Assembly: GCF_005502885.1 (NCBI RefSeq)
Contig: NZ_SCMR01000006.1
Coordinates: 1 to 64,000, forward strand
Direction of reading: 5' to 3'
DNA: 64,000 nucleotides
Source of the DNA: Microbacterium sp. 2FI
GTDB lineage: Bacteria > Actinomycetota > Actinomycetes > Actinomycetales > Microbacteriaceae
Shown here piece after piece: positions 58,801 through 64,000 of the stretch. Positions within the stretch are counted from its first letter, which is position 1. Each line of letters starts with the position of its first letter. Both the position numbers and the translations under genes were made by a program. Under the pieces are notes generated by a model. The model ran no database searches. It was not told the origin of the DNA and saw only the letters and a program-made list of their open reading frames with translations.

Positions 58801-60246
58801 TCAGCCCTCGGGTTCGGCGGACGGCGTCGGCGGATGCAGGGTGGTGCGCACCAGTTCCTGCACGTAGGTGTAGTCGGGCTCGTTCTCATCGACGCCGCCG
58901 TCGGGCGTGAGTTCGATGGTGTCGAGCGGAAGCTCCTTCGCCTTCAGCGCGAGGTCGGCGAGGAAGGGCAGCAGCGACTGCGGCAGGTCGGTCTGGACGA
59001 TGTCGGCACCGGCCGACGCGACGTCCTGGAACCGCGTCAGCACGGTCTGCGGCGTGAACTGGGCGAGGATCGCCTGCTGCAGTTCGCGCTGACGCTTCAT
59101 GCGATCGAAGTCGTCCGTCGTGTACCGAGACCGCGCGTACCACTGTGCGGTCTCGCCGTCCATGCGCTGGGGTCCGACCTCGATCCATCCGGTCGCCCAC
59201 TCCTCGACCGGCTGCCCGTCGTAAGAGGGGCCGCCCCCTTCGGGCAGGCGCTCGGCGACGTCTATCTCGACGCCTCCGAGGGCGTCGACGAGGGAGGCGA
59301 AGCCGTGCATGTCGATGAAGACGTAATACGGGATCTCGATCCCGAGGATCCCCTCCGCGGCATCCTTCGTCGCCTCGATTCCCGGAGCCGAGCCGTTCGC
59401 GACCGCATCGGGGTACAGCGCGCTGCCGTCCTGGCATACCTCGACCTCGGTGCGGAGCTGGTTGATACCGCTTCCCCACCCGCAGGTCGGATCCGCACGC
59501 CCCTCGTGGCCGTTCGGATAGCGGTCTTGCATCGGCCCCGCCGAGAACGGGAAGTGCGGCATGTCGCGCGGGATGCCGGTGATGGTCGTCGCACCCGTGG
59601 TGGCGTTGACCGAAACGACCGAGATGCTGTCGAAGCGCATCGAATCGCGCCCCTCGCCGCTGTCGGCGCCCAGCAGCAGGATGTTGTAGTAGCCGTCGGA
59701 AGGCGACACCGCCGGGCCGCTGGCGCCGAAGATCGAGCCCAGCGTGTCACGCGTGATGCCGGCGTAGTGCGCAGCATAGGCGGCGGTGCCGCTTGCGAGG
59801 ACGACCAGCGCGACGGCGAGCGCGGCGATGCCGAAGCGCGCGGCGCCGCCGGTCTTGACCAGTCGCACGAGACGGAGCGTGTCGATCGTCAGCACGACCC
59901 ACAGCACGGCGTAGCCGGCGAACACGGCCTGCGCCGCAAGCAGCGCGATCCAGTTCGTCGCGAGCGTGAACAGCACCGGCTGCCACAGCAGGGCGCAGAG
60001 GGCTCCGAGTACGACGAGCACCCACATCGCGAGTGTCGCGCCGAGGCCGAACCGGCCGAGGCGGCGGTTTCCTGCGAGCACCTGGGCGGACCCCGGCATG
60101 AGGAAGTTGAGGAGGACGAGCCACCATCCGCGCCGCGACATGACGTCGTGCGAAGCTGTGTCGGGATACCGCAGCGGGCGCTCCTCGACGATCGACGGGG
60201 AGGCAGGGGGCGCGGTCATCGGCCGCGGCGGGCTGGCGACGCTCAC
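58801..60246 (-). CDS. LytR-CpsA-Psr (LCP) family glycopolymer ligase
   Basis: A 481-residue membrane enzyme. About four to five N-terminal helices (residues 40-165) are followed by an extracellular LCP domain (about 185-420) with [20 protein letters not shown], the motif [11 protein letters not shown] and [40 protein letters not shown] is the usual catalytic Arg segment. LCP enzymes move glycopolymers from a polyprenyl carrier to peptidoglycan. Most have a single helix; the extra ones are unusual. The GTG overlaps the purE stop (GTGA). It is the obvious attachment enzyme for polymers made in this region. Confidence 0.92.
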   Translation of the reverse strand: MSVASPPRPMTAPPASPSIVEERPLRYPDTASHDVMSRRGWWLVLLNFLMPGSAQVLAGNRRLGRFGLGATLAMWVLVVLGALCALLWQPVLFTLATNWIALLAAQAVFAGYAVLWVVLTIDTLRLVRLVKTGGAARFGIAALAVALVVLASGTAAYAAHYAGITRDTLGSIFGASGPAVSPSDGYYNILLLGADSGEGRDSMRFDSISVVSVNATTGATTITGIPRDMPHFPFSAGPMQDRYPNGHEGRADPTCGWGSGINQLRTEVEVCQDGSALYPDAVANGSAPGIEATKDAAEGILGIEIPYYVFIDMHGFASLVDALGGVEIDVAERLPEGGGPSYDGQPVEEWATGWIEVGPQRMDGETAQWYARSRYTTDDFDRMKRQRELQQAILAQFTPQTVLTRFQDVASAGADIVQTDLPQSLLPFLADLALKAKELPLDTIELTPDGGVDENEPDYTYVQELVRTTLHPPTPSAEPEG

Positions 60247-60794
60247 AGCGACTCCTTGAGCCGCCGGTTCTTCTCGTCGACCTGGGTCTCGAGCGCGGCG
60301 GCGTACTCCTCCACCTTCGTCGCGAGGGCGGGATCAGCCGACCCGAGGATGCGCACCGCCAAGAGGCCTGCGTTCTTGGCGCCGTTGATCGACACCGTCG
60401 CCACAGGGATCCCCGCCGGCATCTGGACGATGCTGAGCAGCGAGTCGAGCCCGTCGAGGGTCGCGAGCTGCACCGGCACGCCGATCACGGGGAGCGCGGT
60501 GAGCGAGGCGAGCATACCCGGGAGGTGTGCCGCACCACCGGCGCCGGCGATGATCACCTGGAGGCCCCGGGCACGAGCTTCTCGGCCGTAGCGCATCAGC
60601 TTGTCGGGGGTGCGGTGCGCCGAGACGACCTCGACCTCGTGAGGCACTCCGAAATCGGTCAGCACCTGAGACGCGTCGCTCATGACGCGCCAGTCGGAGT
60701 CGGATCCCATGACGACTCCGACCCGCGGCGCGTCGGAGGAATGCAGGGGCACAGCGCGCCCGATCGAGTCCGGGCGCGCGATCGACTCAGTCAC
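60243..60794 (-). CDS. purE: N5-carboxyaminoimidazole ribonucleotide mutase
   Basis: A 183-residue class I Pur[15 protein letters not shown] (GSDSDW), [26 protein letters not shown] and [20 protein letters not shown]. It moves the carboxyl of N5-CAIR to CAIR in purine synthesis. The N-terminal 25 residues are extra. The GTG at 60794 follows a TAGCCT -10 box by 6 nt. It precedes the LCP gene (GTGA overlap) and lies 64 bp after purK, its pathway partner. Confidence 0.96.
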   Translation of the reverse strand: MTESIARPDSIGRAVPLHSSDAPRVGVVMGSDSDWRVMSDASQVLTDFGVPHEVEVVSAHRTPDKLMRYGREARARGLQVIIAGAGGAAHLPGMLASLTALPVIGVPVQLATLDGLDSLLSIVQMPAGIPVATVSINGAKNAGLLAVRILGSADPALATKVEEYAAALETQVDEKNRRLKESL

Positions 60795-60800
60795 CCGACC

Positions 60801-60806
60801 AGGCTA
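60801..60806 (-). promoter_or_regulatory. -10 box of purE
   Basis: TAGCCT on the minus strand, 6 nt before the GTG, predicting a leaderless transcript for purE-LCP-GT4. Confidence 0.5.
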
Positions 60807-60858
60807 GGGGGCGTGGCTGGAAGAACACCGCAACGGCGCGCATCCGACGGACGCCCGC

Positions 60859-61995
60859 TCAGCCGTCAAAGAACGATGCGGCAGCGCGCGCCTGATACGC
60901 GACGTCGTCGAGATCGGCCCCCGAGACGTTGACATGACCGACCTTGCGGCCCGGGCGCGGCGCCTTGCCGTAGGTGTGCACCTTCGCCGTCGGGTGCTCG
61001 CTCATCGCCGCGGCGAAGCGGGCGTCGAGGGATCCGACAGCGGGGCCGCCCAGGATGTTCACCATGACCGCCCAGGGGGCGCTCGACGAAGCATCTCCGA
61101 GCGGCAGATCGAGCACCGCGCGCAGGTGCTGCTCGAACTGGCTCGTCACCGCTCCGTCCTGCGTCCAGTGCCCGCTGTTGTGCGGGCGCATGGCCAGTTC
61201 ATTCACGAGCAGCCGCTCGTCGGTGGTCTCGAAGAGCTCGACCGCCAGCATCCCGGTCACGCCGAGGCCCTCCGCGATCGCGACGCCGATCTGCGCGGCG
61301 ACTTCGTGCAGCCGCTCGCTCGCGTGCGGCGCGGGCGCGATGACCTCAGCGCACACGCCGTCGCGCTGGATCGTCTCCACGACGGGATACACCCGCACCT
61401 CGCCAGAGGGCCGGCGCGCGACCTGTTGAGCGAGTTCGCGCGAGAAGTCGACGAGTTCTTCCACCAGAAGCGCTCCGCCGCGGGCGTCCTCGGCGAGGGC
61501 TGCGAACCAGTCGTCCGCCTCGGTCGCCGCCGACACGATGCGCACACCCTTGCCGTCGTAGCCGCCTCGCGGGGTCTTCACCACGGCTCGGCCGCCGTGT
61601 GCGTCGAGGAAGGTCTGCAGGTCGGAAGGACCCGTGACCGCCGCCCAGTCGGGCTGGGGCATTCCGAGCTCAGCCAGGCGCGTGCGCATGACGATCTTGT
61701 CCTGTGCGACGCCGAGCGCCGAAGGCCCCGGGTGCACCGCGACCCCGGCGGCGACGAGTGCGGCCAGCACCTCCTGCGGCACGTGCTCGTGGTCGAAGGT
61801 CACGACGTCGACGTCGCGCGCGAACGCGAGAACGGTCTCGGCATCGCGGTAGTCGCCCACCGCGGTCGCGGCGAGCGCGGCGGACATCCCCTCGTCCTCG
61901 GCGAGCACGCGCAACTCGACGCCGACCTCCACCGCAGGGGCGATCATCATGCGCGCCAGCTGACCTCCGCCGACGACTCCGACTCGAAGCGCCAT
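60859..61995 (-). CDS. purK: 5-(carboxyamino)imidazole ribonucleotide synthase
   Basis: A 378-residue ATP-grasp enzyme converting AIR, bicarbonate and ATP to N5-CAIR. It shows the N-terminal VGVVGGGQLARMM, TFDHEHVPQEVL, the ATP-binding AVVKTPRGGYDGKGV, EELVDFSRELAQQVARR and NELAMRPHNSGHWTQD. The ATG at 61995 follows an AAGGGAG ribosome site. PurK and PurE acting in sequence explain the neighbouring genes. A second start 11 codons upstream is less likely. Confidence 0.96.
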   Translation of the reverse strand: MALRVGVVGGGQLARMMIAPAVEVGVELRVLAEDEGMSAALAATAVGDYRDAETVLAFARDVDVVTFDHEHVPQEVLAALVAAGVAVHPGPSALGVAQDKIVMRTRLAELGMPQPDWAAVTGPSDLQTFLDAHGGRAVVKTPRGGYDGKGVRIVSAATEADDWFAALAEDARGGALLVEELVDFSRELAQQVARRPSGEVRVYPVVETIQRDGVCAEVIAPAPHASERLHEVAAQIGVAIAEGLGVTGMLAVELFETTDERLLVNELAMRPHNSGHWTQDGAVTSQFEQHLRAVLDLPLGDASSSAPWAVMVNILGGPAVGSLDARFAAAMSEHPTAKVHTYGKAPRPGRKVGHVNVSGADLDDVAYQARAAASFFDG

Positions 61996-62051
61996 TCCGC
62001 TCCCTTCCTCGCCTCCATCATCCCCCACGGGACGCGCCGGGAGGAGACGCC

Positions 62052-62621
62052 TCAGACGGGCGGAGGTACCGGAGGCGGCGGGCCGGGAGGAAGCGTCTGG
62101 GCATCACGATGCGCGAGGATCTGGCTCACCTCGACCTGATCCACGAGCGCTTCGTGGACGAGCTCGACGCTGGGGACGTTCGCGAGCCGCATCGGCTCGT
62201 CCACGCCGTTCGACAGTGTCAGCGTGCCCGCGCCCCACATCCGCTGCAGAAGGCCCCGACGCACCTGGATCGTGTAGCCCCGCACATGCTGGAGCTCGCG
62301 GCTCCGTGGCACGAACGCGCCACGACGCTCGATCACCCGCCGCGTCGTGATCGTGTACACGTGCGCCCACCATCGCAGGAACGGCAGCAGCACGAGCAGG
62401 AGGATCACGGCAGCGGCTGCGGCGAGCAGCATCCAGTTCTCGATATCTGCGGGCAGATTGCCGTAGAAGTAGCCGCATGCCCCCGCGACGGCGATGAGCA
62501 CGAGAGCGGACCAGACGAGCCTTCGCGCGTGACCGCGGAACCGGGCGACCCGCAGCTCCGGCGTCGGCGCCCCGGGCGCCGGTGTCATCGGCCGCCCGAT
62601 GTGGCTCGTCGGCTGGGTCAT
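62052..62621 (-). CDS. PH domain (bPH_2) membrane protein
   Basis: A 189-residue protein. Two membrane helices (about 40-58 and 66-86) precede a bacterial PH domain (DUF304/bPH_2): YTITTRRVIERRGAFVPR, RELQHVRGYTIQVRRGLLQR and GAGTLTLSNGVDE. The tail is Pro-rich. Such proteins act at the membrane and have no agreed role. Two in-frame ATGs (62621 and 62630) are possible starts, neither with a good ribosome site. It lies 56 bp upstream of the purK start and 71 bp after the biotin ligase stop, on the same strand. Confidence 0.85.
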   Translation of the reverse strand: MTQPTSHIGRPMTPAPGAPTPELRVARFRGHARRLVWSALVLIAVAGACGYFYGNLPADIENWMLLAAAAAVILLLVLLPFLRWWAHVYTITTRRVIERRGAFVPRSRELQHVRGYTIQVRRGLLQRMWGAGTLTLSNGVDEPMRLANVPSVELVHEALVDQVEVSQILAHRDAQTLPPGPPPPVPPPV

Positions 62622-62692
62622 GGTTCCCATTGTGCGGCGCGCTCCGACATGGGCGCGCGCCCCACGCCCATCGGCGTCACACGGGGCGGTGA

Positions 62693-63490
62693 TCAGCGCA
62701 CGTGGACCACGTCTCCGGCGGACACCGCGACCTCGTCACCCGCGGGTACGACGACGACGAGGCGGCCGTCGGGATCGATGCGCTGCGCGCGGCCGGCGAG
62801 GGTCGAGCCGTCGGGGAGCGACACCCGCACGTCGCCGCCGAGCGTCGCGCACAGTGCCTCGATCTCGGCGAGGACCCCCGATGCCGCCGCATCGCCGTCC
62901 GCGGCGGAGAGTGCACGCAGCTGTTCGTCGAGGGCTGCGAGGTAGTCGGCGAGGAGTCGATCCTCGTCGCACGCGATGCCCACCGCAGCGAACGACGTCG
63001 CTGTGGGCACGGGAAGGTCGGCTCGCGGCATCCGCGTGTTGACACCCGACCCGATCACGACGGCGTCCGGGTGGCCTGGTACGACTTCGGCGAGGATGCC
63101 GCACACCTTGCCGCCGTCCAGCAGCACGTCGTTGGGCCATTTGAGCTGCGCCGTGTGGACGCTCCCCCGCAGCTGCGCGGCGATCGCGCGCGTCATCGCC
63201 GCGCCCGCGATGAGCGGGATCCAGCCGCGCGCCGCGGAGGGCAGATCGCCGACGCGCACCAGCACCGAGACCGCGAGCGCGGTGCCGGGTGGCGCCGTCC
63301 ACGTGCGATCGAGCCGGCCGCGACCGCGACGCTGGTCGGTCGTCAGCACGAGCGAGAGGTGCGGCCACGCCTCGGACTCGCGCGAAGCGAGGCGCACCAG
63401 ATCCGCGTTGGTCGAGTCGGTGTGCGGGACGACCTCGACGCGGGGGCTGGTCGCGGCGGTGAGGGGACATCCATCCTGCGGGAACGGCAT
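62693..63490 (-). CDS. birA: Biotin--[acetyl-CoA-carboxylase] ligase
   Basis: A 265-residue group I (no N-terminal DNA-binding domain) ligase that activates biotin as biotinyl-5'-AMP and joins it to carboxylase carriers. It has DSTNADLVRLA, the biotinyl-AMP loop TDQRRGRGRLDRTWTAP, LKWPNDVLLDGGKVCGIL and IGSGVNTRMP. The C-terminal SH3-like domain is present (SLPDGSTLAGRAQRIDPDGR). The ATG at 63490 is 6 nt after a TACCGT box, with GGAG in the gap. Confidence 0.95.
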   Translation of the reverse strand: MPFPQDGCPLTAATSPRVEVVPHTDSTNADLVRLASRESEAWPHLSLVLTTDQRRGRGRLDRTWTAPPGTALAVSVLVRVGDLPSAARGWIPLIAGAAMTRAIAAQLRGSVHTAQLKWPNDVLLDGGKVCGILAEVVPGHPDAVVIGSGVNTRMPRADLPVPTATSFAAVGIACDEDRLLADYLAALDEQLRALSAADGDAAASGVLAEIEALCATLGGDVRVSLPDGSTLAGRAQRIDPDGRLVVVVPAGDEVAVSAGDVVHVR

Positions 63491-63496
63491 GTCTCC

Positions 63497-63502
63497 ACGG
63501 TA
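63497..63502 (-). promoter_or_regulatory. -10 box of birA
   Basis: TACCGT on the minus strand, 6 nt before the ATG. The gap GGAGAC may instead be a ribosome site. Confidence 0.38.
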
Positions 63503-63510
63503 CCCGTCGG

Positions 63511-64000
63511 TCACCGGTTGCGGAGGCCCGTGTAGTAGACCCAGAGCTTCCTGCTGCCCCACTTCACTTGATACCACTCCCGGTTGCCGTCGAGGACTTC
63601 GACGGCGGTGCCTCCGGCGACCGTCGTCACGACGGTGCCTGCCGGCGAGCTGCGGAGCCCGACCGGCTTGGTGGTCACCATCTGCTTCACGGGATAGCTC
63701 GCCGCTGTGCCGAAGGATCCGTTGAAGTGCGAATACACCGTCCGGGAGATAGCCCGCAACGCCGCCTTCGAGGGGCCGTCGTCGCCGATGATCGAGACGA
63801 TGTAGGAGTAGTTCGGCCCATTGACGATCGCGGTATCGGCCTGCAGGAGACCGGAGGCGATCCACAGCGCCCCGGGCTTGCTCGCCTGGGGAACACCCGG
63901 TGGGATGCCGGATGCGATCCGGGACCGCCAGATCTGGCTCCGCATGTGGTTGATCAGTCGATCCGAGTACGCCGGGGAGAGAACTGACCTGTTCGCCAGC
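63511..64000 (-). CDS. Partial serine hydrolase / class A beta-lactamase-like protein with SH3-type tail
   Basis: Only the C-terminal 162 residues are in the window; the frame is open to the right edge. IASGIPPGVPQASKPGALW resembles the third active-site box of class A-type serine hydrolases, with KPG where KTG is usual. The following NGPNYSYIVSIIGDDG is the paired strand. The last 65 residues (KPVGLRSSPAGTVVTTVAGG, REWYQVKWGSRKLWV) look like a bacterial SH3 wall-binding domain. It is probably exported, but the signal peptide and the active-site Ser are outside the window. The family call is moderate. Confidence 0.65.
   Translation of the reverse strand, partial: LANRSVLSPAYSDRLINHMRSQIWRSRIASGIPPGVPQASKPGALWIASGLLQADTAIVNGPNYSYIVSIIGDDGPSKAALRAISRTVYSHFNGSFGTAASYPVKQMVTTKPVGLRSSPAGTVVTTVAGGTAVEVLDGNREWYQVKWGSRKLWVYYTGLRNR

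Overview
The window is compact, high-GC actinobacterial DNA, densely coding on both strands. No intergenic gap exceeds about 141 bp, and I found no rRNA, tRNA, IS element, prophage or CRISPR array. Gene content points to Microbacteriaceae, probably Microbacterium or a close relative, but there is no phylogenetic marker here to prove it. The pointers are the WhiB2 / giant glycosyltransferase / DUF5719 / metallopeptidase / DUF3499 block, the DUF4129-DUF4350-MoxR-DUF58 operon, the furA-katG pair, LGFP-repeat proteins, frequent GTG starts, and the repeated octamer CGGCATCC/GGATGCCG.

Layout. 1-5144: DUF4129-DUF4350-MoxR-DUF58 operon, then an AqpZ water channel. 5162-8017: strong hairpin, katG, furA and a Fur-type operator. 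8034-9891: divergent SpoIIM-like and RDD membrane proteins. 9910-18222: ahcY, a 22-bp inverted repeat, DUF3499, degenerate metallopeptidase, DUF5719, giant GT2, whiB2 and manA. 18298-61995 is almost entirely surface-glycan machinery and ends in purE/purK. 62052-64000: PH-domain protein, biotin ligase and a truncated serine hydrolase.

The glycan region holds four modules. (1) A mycobacterial-type galactan module: two O-antigen-ligase-like proteins, GlfT2-like and GlfT1-like transferases, Wzt/Wzm exporter, UDP-galactopyranose mutase and RmlB (18298-27796). (2) Enzymes for a 2,3-diacetamido-uronic acid or ManNAcA: sugar dehydrogenase, 2-epimerase and a WbpB/WbpE/WbpD-like trio, with an ABC flippase and several glycosyltransferases (27824-40338). 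(3) GT4, DUF2304, polyprenyl-phosphate GT2 and a large membrane protein with a second Wzt/Wzm exporter (40403-46388). (4) An eight-gene operon for a CMP-activated nonulosonic acid of legionaminic type: LegB, LegC, LegG/NeuC, LegI/NeuB, NeuD-like, PtmE-like, LegF/NeuA, plus an uncharacterised GT-B-like protein (46484-54716). All junctions of this operon overlap. A secreted LGFP-repeat protein, a GT4 and an LCP ligase follow.

Taken together, the locus probably builds several glycopolymers. Precursors are made in the cytosol, polymers are exported by ABC systems, and the LCP enzyme and/or O-antigen-ligase-like proteins attach them at the surface. The most novel element is the nonulosonate operon with its unassigned last gene. 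Sixteen genes carry a TAnnnT-type -10 box ending 6 to 8 nt before the start codon, which suggests widespread leaderless transcription. All family calls were made by reading motifs; no database search was run.
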